From Kryptolebias marmoratus (taxonomy: Eukaryota > Chordata > Actinopteri > Cyprinodontiformes > Rivulidae), in contig NC_051450.1 in assembly GCF_001649575.2 (NCBI RefSeq), positions 791,296 to 855,295 on the forward strand: a stretch of 64,000 nt of DNA, written 5' to 3'. Numbering within the stretch: position 1 is the stretch's first letter; each line of letters starts with the position of its first letter. Shown piece by piece: positions 49,711-61,890 of this stretch. Both the position numbers and the translations under genes were made by a program. Under the pieces are notes generated by a model. That model was not told where the DNA came from and did no database searches. It saw only the letters and a program-made list of their open reading frames with translations.

Positions 49711-51940
49711 GGGGGGGTCTGTCATCTGTCATTTACATGTAGGTCAATTTTGGTGAGTGTCTCGGTTGTGGTAAACTAAACTTCAATTTTGGGGGGCTAA
49801 TCAGCTAGCACATAATAAATGAATACATTTAAAATGTTTTGGCTAATGCTAGTTAATAGTGTATGCAGAAGGGACATCTACGCAATGTGCTATATTGCTT
49901 TGTGCATCATAGTTGGTTTGACTATAGAGTAGTATGTGCAGATATCCCCTTGGATTACATGGCAGCAACAGTATATTGTTAAGATAATGGCAACCTTGTT
50001 GCTTGTTTGCAAACAAATGTAGACTTACTTGCCGACGATACTGAAGAGTGAATTTGCCAGATTGTTTTGCAGAAGTGAGTGCTTCATAATCCAACACACA
50101 ACCAGCTGCTAGCATTTCCTGTATGATTAGAATGAAGTGAATAAACTGTTATTGTTCAAAAAACATAAAGCAAAACAACTGTAGTAAAATCACCTGTTCT
50201 TGTGTCAGAAAAGTTGCACATTAGTTAGTATTTTGGAAATATGGCGCTCATACATCATAGGGCACGTTTGAAGTGTCGGGACTTGATAAATAAGACAAAA
50301 AGATACAGTTTGTGCTCGAGTTGTGCACCTTTAATTTGTGGTTGATACAGTGTGTATCTCAACACACTGCCAATGACCCAATACATTAAAGATACATGAG
50401 CAGCCAAAAAATAATGATAAGACAACATTTGATCAATATTAAGTCAATCAGTTCTTTTCAGTGAGTTTTGGTTGAATGCAATTATTAAGACAAAGCAAAA
50501 GCATGTGATGCAGTTTATGATTTTAAAATCCAACACAGTTTCACAAGACCAGACTCACACTTAACATAACAATGAGGTTTTTTGCAATATGAAAAAAAAA
50601 ACTGACAGGCAGCTGATGTGTTTAACACTCTTTCAGGAACTCAGCAGTAAGCAGCAAAATGTTATACTTAATGCAGTTCTCCTGTGAAACAGCGGATGTT
50701 GCTACTGAGAAAATTATACCACGACATAGTGGGAGCGGAGCCAGAAGAAGAGTTGTACAGGAGATGTATTCTTTATACATAATGTTACTCTTTTCAGCTT
50801 GTGTGCTTTTTTATTTAAGCAAATGGCAGTAAAAACAAAACTACTGGCAAACATTTTATTTAAAAACTTGGATTTTTATCAGTGCAAAGATGTAAAATTA
50901 GGCCACAAAAGCCCCCAAATAGACAAAAAACAAAAACAAAATATGTTTAACTGGTGACTTCACCAATGAGTTATGTCAATATGGGTGATTGTGCAGAGAA
51001 ATAAATTGAACATCTTTATCTATTTACCATTTTTATCCATGTCATTTTATGTGACTCTACCCCAGACTTATTAGGATCCATCATCAGGAACCATGCACTA
51101 AATGTTGTGACAGTATTTCCCAGTGAAACCTCAGCAGATCACCAGATTCATTTTTAAGATGAGCCTCTTGGTATATTATGTAGCTCCAGTAATCCATCCC
51201 TTTTAGAAGAGGCAAATGAACATAAGGTGGCTATAAGTGCTGGAGCACTTTTCCACTTGTCCTTTAATGCCTAGTCTGCACCATTATTTTATCTTTTTTG
51301 CAACAAACTGCTTAATTTACATTTAATTAAAAAAAATTCTTAAGAAATTCTGTAGTGTGCCAAAATTTCAAACTTTTCTCTATAAAACCCAATAGTAACT
51401 TAGAACTTCTCTTTGCAATTTATGATAACAAAATGTCTATATTTTGATGTATAAACTGTATAAAGATGTATAAAAACTGAACGCACCAAAATAACTGTAT
51501 GACAGAGAACACTTTGGTTGAACATTTTGTGGTAAAATCTTGAAAAATAATAAAACAAACTAATTTGTGTATGTGAATCTGTTTTGCTAGTTTCATCAAT
51601 GGTAGGGGCTCCCAAATGACAGATCGCAGTCTGGTTCCCGAAATGAAAAAAAGTCTTATCTGGGCCTAAATAAGTTGTTAAATTTCAACAGAAATAATGC
51701 TTTTTCTTGTGTGCATTTTTTAGCATTTACGGTTATTCATATTAAGTAATGTGGCTTTTCTAGTATTTAGGGTAATTGGCACCTTGTTCCTGTCCACAGG
51801 CCGGTGGTGCCTTCTGTCCGTCTGCAGAGAGAAGACGCCAGTCTGCAGAGGTACAAGGCAGTGAAAATAATACTATGATTTCGGAAAATTGGCATGGCTG
51901 TCGTTAAAAGAAAAAAATTTGGAGTAGAAAAATAAGCACT
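48541..51940. other. Intergenic
   Basis: A G run at 48815-48828, a (TG)n at 49669-49717 and AT-rich DNA. No gene recognised. Confidence 0.4.
49669..49717. repeat. (TG)n microsatellite ending in a G run
   Basis: About 20 TG units followed by ten G. Confidence 0.97.
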
Positions 51941-52743
51941 GGCCCCTTAAAGTGTCTCTGCGTGGACCTGCATCAGTAATTTTGTTCAGTTTTAGAGCAT
52001 CTTTGCATGACATGAATTCTCCAAAAGCAGACACTGTGAAGAGTTAAACACTTTTTCACTTCATTTAGAAACAGAGGTGATTATGCTAATTTCTTTTATA
52101 TTTTATATTAATAACAGTAACATTTTATTTAGGTGGATCAATGATTTATGCTGTACAATGTGCTGCTACTAAAAGAGCACCTCCACTCCAGCCTATCAGC
52201 ATCCGACCGCGCCTCCAGTGTATCCAATCAGCGAGCAAGCCTTCATTTAAAAGGACTTCCATCATGGCCCCATCCGTTCGCCGGCCGAACTTCAGCCTAC
52301 CTCCACCCCTTCTCCACCTCCAGTTTCCCAGCTCCCTCAAGCTTCCTTCCCTCTTCAACCTCCACCACCAGTGTCCGGCCCGGGGAAGACGCCTCTAATG
52401 CTCAACCTGAACTTCTCCTCGAAGCGCATTGCTATTGTCGACACTCGCGTCTTCTGCCGAGGTCCGAGCGCCAAATATCTTATGTCATTCATGTCAAATA
52501 AAACCATTTAATTGCAGCTTCTCTTTGTCGTGAGTCTCTCCAGGTTGAATTTTTATTCTACTCCTTCCACAGTTTTGGAAAAACTGTGGAAGGAGTAGTA
52601 ATTGCTTTTGCTTTGGCATCATTCATATAAGGTAATAAAACAAACTGATAGGTCTGCTTTTGGAGAATTCATGTCATGCAAAGATGCTCTAAAACTGAAC
52701 AAAACGACTGATGCAGGTCCATGCAGAGACACCTTGAGGGACC
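51941..52743. mobile_element. 803-bp element with 92-bp terminal inverted repeats and LTR-like cargo
   Basis: The left arm 51941-52032 (ggccccttaaagtgtctctg on) pairs with the right arm 52652-52743 (gtctgcttttggagaattca on) with only scattered mismatches. No transposase is encoded. The interior (about 52140-52545) is GC-richer, with a tttaaaag TATA-like word at 52246 and AATAAA at 52497-52502, the layout of an LTR or a compact transcription unit. A perfect 19-bp hairpin follows it. Target-site duplication is unclear. Confidence 0.7.
52558..52598. repeat. Perfect 19-bp hairpin with 3-base loop
   Basis: The arms ctactccttccacagtttt (52558-52576) and its exact complement (52580-52598) are separated by gga. 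Confidence 0.95.
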
Positions 52744-54515
52744 AGAGCTTAAAGTTTGGCTGTAGACTAAAAGCCAGGGATCACAGAAATCAATAGGTCT
52801 AAGTAAACCTATTGTGCTCAAACATTTTGTAAGCTTCCAGTGTATCCACATCAGTAGAAAACAGGCAAATAATAATATGCAACTTCAACATCTAAGCCAA
52901 CTGACATCTAACAATAAGCCATTTACAGCAAACTACTGCAGCTTTTATTGTCAAATCATCGCTGTTATTGTTTAAGTCAGTTTAAATTGCAGATACAGTA
53001 GACTTGATTAAAAAAACAATACATTATGGTGTACAGATAAATTCACAGGTAATTCACTTCTCTGCATGGAGTGCTGACACTGGCAGGAAAATTGCACATT
53101 AAGGCCTGAGTCAGTTCAATTCATTTGCAAAATTTGGAGGCAAAATTAAATCAAGACGCAGCGTTTTAATAAATACAACATCATCTGAGGAGGTTATGAA
53201 TAAAGCCTTGTCAATCTCTGCATTTCTGCTGATTCTGTATGAACTATTTGTCACTTTAAGGCCAGTCAGGCATTATTCTCTGGGCTTAAAGTGACAAGAT
53301 ATTGTGAACTGTGGTTGATACAACTGCAGTCAAATTTGTTGCTGTGGATACGGCAATAGTCTAAAAGAGCTGCGTCCGAGTTATAGTCACAAGATGGGAA
53401 AGCAAGGTCATTAGTCGTCCTTAGATGCAAAGCCAGGGCCAGTGGAAGGGACCCTGAAAAAAATGCCCTAAAAGAGGTGATTACAGTCTTGACCTTTCAT
53501 CTGATGGCTCACTAATTGAATTGTGCAGTAAATAGATGATGATGATCGCGTCCCAGTGACGAGGATAATGAAGAAAATGGCTTTTTCCTCTCTTTATTTC
53601 ACCGTAGTTTAGAAAAGGTAATAGTAGTAATTGCAGTTTAAATGAAAGGTGCTGTAGGAAAAGTCAAAGACACAAGGATGACATGAATAATACAGGAAGT
53701 AGCGAGATAAAACCAGAAGCCCTGAGCTTGCACTAAAATATAACTAACCTCGCAATTATTACAGACACCGAGTGAAAATGATCATTATGGGGACCATATA
53801 CAGGCCGTTAGTAATTCTGAATGAGCTACCGTGCTCAAAGGTAATAGCGCTAGAGGCAAGCAGAGCATGAATTTTTAAAAAGTTTTTCTACTGTAAAAAA
53901 GAACGAATATACCTCAAACAGCCTTCAAACACATGGGGGGAGGGGGGGAGTGAGACGCTCAAGCTATTTGATGCCACACGGAGCAGAGAGTGAAATGATT
54001 GACATAATCAGAATCATAATAATTGCCACGGAAATAACACTGCCAATCAGGCAATCATGTTGGTGTGCAGGCTATGGTAATTGGAAAACATTGTGAGTGA
54101 CAGTATCAGTGTGAGCCGTCCCCACCACCACCTGCTAAACTGCGACTGGCAGAACTCAGACGGAGTACGAGTTGAGTCACGCAAGACAGATGGACTAGTT
54201 ATTTCATAACCACTTGGAGGAAAAATGCTGTTGGTTTCTTCGAGACAGGATTTAGAGCAGATTGGACTCAAACACAGGATTGGGTCAGGGGTCAGAACTC
54301 TGGCACTGCTGCAGGATTTGAGAACTTGTTAGGAAACTGAATGTCTTGGTTTAGTTTCTCAAAGTAAAGTTTATAACTGAGGAGACCTGTCTGCGTTTGT
54401 AAGCCATTATAGCCCTAAATATTAATTTTTATTTTCTGATATTTTTTCCTCAGCCTTGATAAATGGATGGAAATATTGTTATTGCCTGTGTGTGTGTGTG
54501 TGTGTGTGTGTTGGT
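52744..54515. other. Intergenic, low repeat content
   Basis: No gene recognised. 53130-54060 looks low-repeat and may hold regulatory DNA. A (GT)n tract is at 54486-54511. Confidence 0.35.
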
Positions 54516-54519
54516 TTGT

Positions 54520-54830
54520 CTGCCTGTTAGCCAAATATCTCATGAACCTCAGAATGGATTTTAATGAAACTCTCAGACAGTAATCATTGAATGCAAAGTC
54601 AAATCTGCAAGTAAAAAAACTGGTTCTGTTAGCAAGAACCAGTCTACAGATTAACCTTCCAGAAAGTAATTATTGGATTTACAACTGATTAAGTTTTGGA
54701 GTTAATCAACTTGATGAATCAACACAAAAATGACTAAAACTCACTGCTTTACAGATTTTGAGCTAAATTGTAGTTCTTTGGGTGCTGAGAGTCATCTCCA
54801 ACACATACTCCAAGCTCTAAACTTTGACAT
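54520..54830 (-). repeat. Dispersed repeat family A, copy 5
   Basis: gttagccaaatatctcatga, ttttaatgaaactctcagac, then gagttaatcaacttgatgaa and gagagtcatctccaacacat, in the minus-strand order of the family. Confidence 0.7.
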
Positions 54831-56380
54831 GCAAGGTGATAGGTAATATGAAAGAATCTGGTATTGTGAGATTTTACCTTCTTAAAGTGAATCATAACAA
54901 CTCTTAACTCCTTCTTGCAGTTAATTTTACTGTTAAACCTCCAGAGTCTCAGTATTTATTCGCCACATATCAAGAAGGCAGAAAAAAGTGAGTAAATATT
55001 CTAATTAATGCACTTTTCATTAATTTCATTATTTACTCAATTATTTTGTGCCTGCTTGACTAGTGGTGAATATTAACCCTCTTAAGGTCCTTTAACTTTA
55101 TGAAAATAAATGTTCTGTGTGTGTTTGTTTGTGTGTGTGGGGGGTGGGGGGTGGGGGGTTTATTAACCACTTTACATAATGCTGAAAGATACTATTTCTT
55201 GATTTATTTTTGTCCACCATAAACTATTAGTCTTTAAAAGCTGTAATCCAAATATATAATAAATAATAATAAGTCTAGAGTTAAATTACAAAAAAAAAAT
55301 CAACCAATTAAGTGGATTTAAACATAAGAATAATTACTGACGAAGTTAGCTCAGCTGACAGACAAATCATTCTACAGTTCAGTACTCATTTTAAGCTCAT
55401 GATTCTGTTAAATGTTGTATTTTTGAATATTCACTGAAAGTCTCCTCCAGAGTTTGTGTGCAAAGGCAGTCTTTATCTTTTTTGTTACTAAGTTTAACGA
55501 AGCAGGATGCGAGAGCGAAACAGCACAAAAAGTGGAGTCATGTAAAGAAGGAAGTGAATTCTGCTATTTAAAGTGAAACTCTGAGAAAAGGTTGCCTGAC
55601 AAGAGGGGTGTGACAAAGTCTCCAAATTAAATAAATAGGTTCAATGTTCATCTTTTCTTCTATGGATGGACAAGATTTTAACCAATTCTCTAATATGAGT
55701 AAGCATTGTCTGTAACATCCTTAGACCTGAACTCTTGAATATGGCATGCATTTGTAATTTCTTTTTGCTATTTGGGCCGATTAGAACCTGAAACAAGTAA
55801 CGCTAAGCAAAATGTGATGTCTACATATGTGGAAACCATGTCCTAGAAGCACATATTGTGTACATCTTTAAAAAAAAAACAATCAAAAAACTGTAATAAT
55901 AATTGTAATAATTTTTCTACCCATGAAGGCAGTTCCATCAAATACACAATATTGTTTCAGCAGAAGTCTTACAATTAATCCACTTTATTGTACCCCGTCG
56001 CAACACAAAGAGGATACTTGTAAATACCCTGTCTGTCCATACATCCGTTTCATCTTGGAGTTTGGTGTGTTGCTGCATCTAGGTGTAAGTAAGGTTGCTA
56101 TTGACATTTGGGCTACTCAGCCTGCTTGAGCCACTGCCTTTATTTGAGGAAACTGGACGTGGATAAAATTGCTCCCTCTGCTTGCCAGGATACATCACTG
56201 CACCACCTCGGACAGCGAATTATCACTACAATAAGGTAAATATATCCTCCTTCCATATCTTTATCGGCAAAGATTTAATGTATGACTTCATCTCTTGTGA
56301 AAAACTTTCTCTAAACTTAGTTTCCGAAACACACAAACTAAACACTATTGGGCACTGTGGGAGCACGCTCAGCCTGTTTG
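54831..56380. other. Intergenic, AT-rich
   Basis: GT/GGGGTG simple repeat at 55117-55160. No gene recognised. Confidence 0.4.
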
Positions 56381-56389
56381 AGTCTCTCT

Positions 56390-56790
56390 CCTAATGTCAG
56401 GATTCGGTTCCACTGTGTTTCTTTTTGTATTTGGTGTTTGATTCTGGTTTCTTTTGGTTTGGGTTTATTGTTGTCTTCACGTTTTGTCTTGTTCTCTGTG
56501 CCTCTGTCATCATTCACTTCTCCTCAGTCTATCTCGTCTGCCTGCCACGTCCATCTACACCTGCCCCAAGTTTTGTAATCATCTCGCCCACTTCTCCTAA
56601 TTACCTTCTGTCTTTAAAACCTGGTCATCTCCTCCACTTACTTGCTGGTCTGTTGTTGCTTTATGCGCTGTGTGGTTGTACCTCTCATCTTGTGTCTCAG
56701 GTTTGCTTGTGACTTAGTCTTGGATTTTGGTTATGTTTAGTTTTGCTGCCACGTCAGCCTTTGTTTTCTTTTTAATAAATTAGTTTATTT
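56390..56790 (+). repeat. LTR-like repeat family C, copy 2
   Basis: Plus-strand homologue of 3990-4485, with tttaaaacctggtcatctcc at 56614-56633, then a ctgccacgtcagcctttgtt block and aataaa near 56774. Confidence 0.5.
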
Positions 56791-56804
56791 TTATTTAAAG
56801 CAAT

Positions 56805-57560
56805 GAGTCTGCTGGTGATGGGCCTCATGAAGCCTCATGAAGCAATTAAGCTTTCTAACACTTTGCTTTGCAAAAAGCTTCATTACTCGATGCTTCATTC
56901 ATCGCTCACTAGTGACATCTGCTGGTGAAACTGTAACAGCTTTGTCACTCAGTTGGATCATACTTTCAAAAATTTGTAAATGCAATTTTGTCACAAAGTT
57001 TTCATCAAACTCATGTTTAGTAACAGGAGAATCAATTAAATCATATTTAATTGTCATGTTTTAATTATTAAAATGATTTGCAGCCAATCTAATCCTTCAC
57101 CATCAGTGGTTGTGTTGGGTTTTCTTTTATGTCATGGACTTATTTGACAATGAAGATATGTTGTACTTTAGTGTATTGGGAATTGAGTGATTGTTGGGGC
57201 AGACTGAATACTTTGAGCTTGAAACTTGCTTCCTGAAAAAATCATCTCTTCCTGGGAGTTCTAGTTCTGGTTTTTAAAATTACAAATATGTATATCCCAG
57301 ATATGAGAGGTTTTTCTCTTTTTTGAAGGCTCCATTTCAACCACTGCTGATGGAAACTGCTCTGCCGACGCGCTACCAAACCACCTACCACGACCCACGA
57401 AGCAACAGGGTTCATAGCGCTTTTATTTTGAAAAACGATATGCAAAATGAAGCAATGACGTGGCAGATGTAATGTGAGGCCTCGTTTGTTGTTGATCACG
57501 TGATTTTGCTCAATATGACACAAGCTCCAAAGCGGGGCTTCATTGGATACACCCCCTTTT
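56805..57560. mobile_element. Probable hAT-like element remnant
   Basis: Starts with agcctcatgaagc repeats and the word gtgacatctgctggtgaaac, and ends with gaagcaatgacgtggcagat and gcggggcttcattgg. These are recurrent words of fish hAT-type repeats. No intact transposase. Confidence 0.4.
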
Positions 57561-57574
57561 TACTCGGTACACGC

Positions 57575-58690
57575 CAGCGGTGGAAATTAGCACCCGCCAC
57601 AGGGCAAATGCGGGTAAATATTTGAAGTGGTGGGTGAATTTGATCAATTCACACGCCACTGTGGCGGGTTGGCAATTTGAACAAAAAAAGGTGTTATTTG
57701 TCCTCTTGACATATAGGGGGCAGTAATGTGCTCAAGTTGTCCATAGCACGGCCAAACAGTTATGTCTTACGGTCGGTGCTACCCGTCAAAAACTGCTACC
57801 GTCATGTTTACAAACCAAAAACTACAGCTGTTCGTGTTAATGTTAAATATCATCGGATACTGAAGTGGAAGCTTAGGAGTTATGCTTAGCATAGCATTGG
57901 AACAATTTATATCTCCGACGAAAACCTTTCTAAAACCACAAAAATCCCTTCCTTCATCAGAATATCCTACCTATTAAATATAAGTGGGTAGCACAAATAC
58001 ATCTATGCATTAAAAGCAGCAAGTGTCTGAAAAACATTACAACTTACATACAAAAACTTACAAAAGCACAAAAAAAAAAAATACTTCAAAAACACTCCAC
58101 AGAAAAAAATTTCACTTGTCTGAATTTTTTATGTACAGATATGCATCTTTTAATGGTTTAAAATAAAGGTCACATGTCAAGGTCACATGGTTAAGAAGGC
58201 TTTATCTCTGCAACCATGTACAGTAAGAAGGCCAAACCTCACAGCTGGAGACTTCATAGGTCAAGGACCAGCTCTATGGGCTATAAGGTCACAATGTTTT
58301 TTCATGTTATTTCAGCTTTTTTCTTTTTGGTTGTTTCTGCTTCTTTCAGCTAATTTATTCTTTTTCAACTAATTTCTGCATCTTTCAGCTTTTGTTCTTC
58401 TACTTTATGCGAATCTTCTCTTCAAATCAGTTGCTATGTTTCACTTTTTGGTTCTTCATTAAACTTTAAAAATCTTTCAACTACTAATGGATACAACTTT
58501 AGCTGTTTACATTTAACTCAACAGTTCAGCACATCTTCAGCAGCTTTCAGCCAAATCATTCAGCAAAAAAAAGCATTCACACTGCATTTTCGCAGGAAAT
58601 GCAATTTCTCTAGTTGCATTTTCATATTTGATCATTTATTGAAAATGTATTACTTTACAGGAATTTTTTTATATTATCTACTGACTCATC
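57575..58690. other. Intergenic with probable repeat start
   Basis: cagcggtggaaattagcacc and the gcggg/cccgc words at 57598-57670 (tggcgggttgg against cacccgccac) suggest a short repeat. The rest is AT-rich with no gene. Confidence 0.35.
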
Positions 58691-60886
58691 CAAGATCCAA
58701 GATCATCTTTAGCAAGGGAGGAGTGAGAGTAGCTTCCCTAAAACACAAAAGTTGGGGGGAAAAAAAAAACAATTTTTTCTTCAATTTTAGAAGACCACGT
58801 TTCTCATAGACTAGCCCAGTCTGAAAAGCATTCCTAAATATGCCCCTCTTAATTGAAGCAAAAAAAAAAAAAAAAAACTACCTCTGTTCTTATACTTGGT
58901 GTAACTCACTTAAATACCTTGCACCAAAATAATTTACTTGCATTCCCTGTTCAGTTCCAGTCTAGTAAAACAGTCATCTTAAAAACTAAATGCATTTACT
59001 ATTCAAGACCCTCAGCAATGGAGGACATTGGCATTACACTTGTTATCCTTGTTTTAAATAAACTGCTTTATCTTATACAGATTGAAATAAATAACATTTG
59101 GTCTAGCAATTTACATAAACCACAATAATCTCCATAATCAAATGTCAAAGTATTCGTAAATCTTCAGCATTTTAAAGCAGAGCTCTACAAGCTTCTACAT
59201 CCAAACACCATCATCAACAGAAGAAATAAAATGTTATACCAAAGAACATTTACAGCAAGTCTGCTCCTCATTACAGACAGACCACAGACTCACTTCATAA
59301 TAAATATAATACAAATTTGGTCAACTGTGTTCTAGAAAATTGTTCAGTAGAAAGACTGAGAGCCCAACCTGATTCATCATTCAATTTTACTGATCCAATA
59401 ACAATTGGTATTTTATAAAATATATGGAAAGATTATAGTTGTTGTCACTCTTCAGAAGCTCAAATGATCAATCCTAAGTTTGTCTTGTCTTTTCTGAACA
59501 TTTAAAACTGATTCAGTTTTCCTTCAGTTTACAAGTTCAGAGTGGTGGGAGTTTTAATAAATAACTGAAGAAATGTAACTAGAGCCAATGGGATGATACA
59601 TACAAACAATCTTAAGTTTTGCCTCATTTTCGTGAGCCTAGCATCTTGTCTCACTGTGTCTTATGGAATAAGTGTTCTAACCTCGTCCTAATCACAGTCA
59701 TTGAAGTAATGATGTCATCATTAGTGGTCTGTGTAATTTTTTTAAGCATTACGGATATAAATTATACACTAAGATTAAAGGCCCGTTTAGAGAACTTTGG
59801 ATATTTTTTGTAAAACCATTTCTCTTACCAGCCATATATTTCATATATTGCAGATTTTAATATGTTATCACATTTTTACAAGATAAGTATATTGTGACAA
59901 TGCAAGAAGTTTTTTAATTATAACACAATTAATAGATTGTAAAAACATGAAAACATTTTGGTTAAAATATATTGTAAGAACATATCACATTATAAGGTGA
60001 AAAAGATATTTGAACAACAAACTTTACCAGTTATAAGATTATAACACTTCTACTTCATTTTTGCCAGGGTAATAGCAATATAATTCTGTACAAAATAGCA
60101 TTTTTTTATTGTTGCTAAAATGAAGCTCTAAAAAGTACAACTAAAGAACATTTTGTACTGATGTGTTCAGTCAATGTTTATATTTTTGTGATTTATTTGG
60201 CTTGGTGGCATTATGAAACAACAGTAGTTTATATGTAAGCAATCTTCACATTTATGTCTTCCACTACAATCAACAGGGCACATCGAGTGAGATGAAATGA
60301 TCAAAAATAACTGAAATTTTTAAGGGCTCAGGTTAGTTCATAGACAGTTTAATGTATGATTTCTTCTTCCTCATTGACATAAGTGGTACATTTGAACACA
60401 TAGTAGACTAACTAACAACCATCTAAAAAACTCATAAGTAATCGTAATAATTGCTATGAGTGAACCATTATTCCCTCCCTGCCCTTTAAAGAGTGGTTTT
60501 GCAGTAAAAGTCACTCAAAAATGTTCATTGTGCTTTTTGCAAAGAAAAAGAGACCTAATGAGTTGTGCATTAAAATATATATATATATTTTTATCTGCTA
60601 AGAGTAGCTAACACTTATTTATAACTGTAAAATGAACAGGTGGAGATGAAATGTGACTTTTTAATTAACTTTCAAGGTGATTTTCTAGGTTTGGAGAACA
60701 GAAATCAAGTCTATCCATGTTTAGTCAGGAACAATTTTCAACAGGTTGTTGCTATATATTGTTGTGTTTCATTTGTTATCTACAGGGTAACATAAAGGTG
60801 GTCCTAGCTTACAGCCAAAACAGCATGGCCATATCTCAGTTAAAAAAGGTCACCTGCTAATTAGAAGAGTGGTTCACACACTAGCT
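58691..60886. other. Intergenic, strongly AT-rich
   Basis: A runs at 58761-58768 and 58861-58876, and a (TA)n at about 60577-60589. No gene recognised. Confidence 0.45.
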
Positions 60887-61090
60887 CAGGGGTAGGCAAC
60901 CCTGGTCCTGAGGAGCCACTATCCTGCATGTTTTACTTGTTTCTCTGCTCCAACACACCTGATTTGAATCAGTGTGTCATTAACAGGCTTCTGTAAACAT
61001 GAAGAGGTGATTTAACCACTGAATCAGGTGTGTTGGAGCAGGGAAACAAGTAAAACATGCAGGATAGTGGCTCTGCAGGACCACTGCAGT
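60887..61090. mobile_element. hAT-type MITE with long inverted repeats
   Basis: caggggtaggcaaccctggt at the left; inner arms gagccactatcctgcatgtt and its complement near 61055, and ctccaacacacctgatt with its complement near 61025. The outermost right end is altered (gcaggaccactgcag), so the right terminus is probably damaged. The pattern is common in teleosts. Confidence 0.85.
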
Positions 61091-61890
61091 GTTTGCTGCC
61101 ATGTCAGCCTTTATTTTTGTTATATTAAACATAGTTTTCTTTGAGCTCCTTGCCTGCATTTCAGGTCCATCAGGTCCATACCGTGACAGAATGACTGAGC
61201 CAATCTAGGACCCAGCAGATGCCTGTGTTCTTGCGGCTCTGTTGCCGGATTATGTTTTTCACATCCACACAATTGTGAGAGATTATAACAACATGGTGGA
61301 CAATGCCTCTGATCTGAAAATCTGAAGGTGGGCCACCAAGGACTTGTTGGGGGAGTTCCTAGTCTTCCACAATTAATGGACTCACTTGGGATGGCAATGC
61401 TGTTCAAAGAGGTGCTGCAGGAGTACACAAGGATCCTCACGCTCATAAAAGAAGCTACGCCCCCTGCCTCCACTGCTGCTCTGTTCCACTGTTTCCAGTT
61501 GCCTTCTGTCTCCTGTCACCGATGGCCATCAGCCTCCAGTCTCAGTGGGTTCCCAGTCTGAATTTCTGCACCTGCAGCTATAGTCTCAGCTCCAGAGTCT
61601 GTAGAGTCTCCAGTGTCTTCAGAACCTCCAGTATCTCCAGTGCCAACAGTGCCTTCAGTGTCTCCAGCACCTCCCATGCCTGCCCTGCGGATTCTTCGGC
61701 TACCTGTGCCAGCTCCTCACACCCCTGTCCCACCTGCAGAGACCTCAGCTCCAGAGCCTTCTGTTCCTGAGTCTGGGTCACCTTCCTCATTTTGGGTACA
61801 TCACTCCAGCCACTGTGACAGGTTGGGGTGGTTTATCATTGTGATGCTAGGGTATCAGGGTCCTGGGTGGACTGAAAAAGTCTGGTAGCA
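61091..61890 (+). mobile_element. LTR retroelement fragment (LTR 3' part and gag-like region), family C
   Basis: ttgctgccatgtcagccttt matches the 3' part of family C at 56740. It is followed by ataccgtgacagaatgactg, the kind of start found just after an LTR. A decayed region with a Pro/Ser/Val-rich stretch (61613-61790, SEPPVSPVPTVPSVSPAPPM) then follows, as in gag-linker segments. No pol is present. Confidence 0.45.

Noticed and set aside
52141..52398. 85-codon open frame in the inverted-repeat element
   Set aside because: Proline/serine-rich, overlaps the promoter-like part, and no family is recognised.
61522..61888. Proline/serine-rich open frames as a possible host gene
   Set aside because: They follow an LTR-like end and resemble a decayed gag linker; no introns or further exons are seen.
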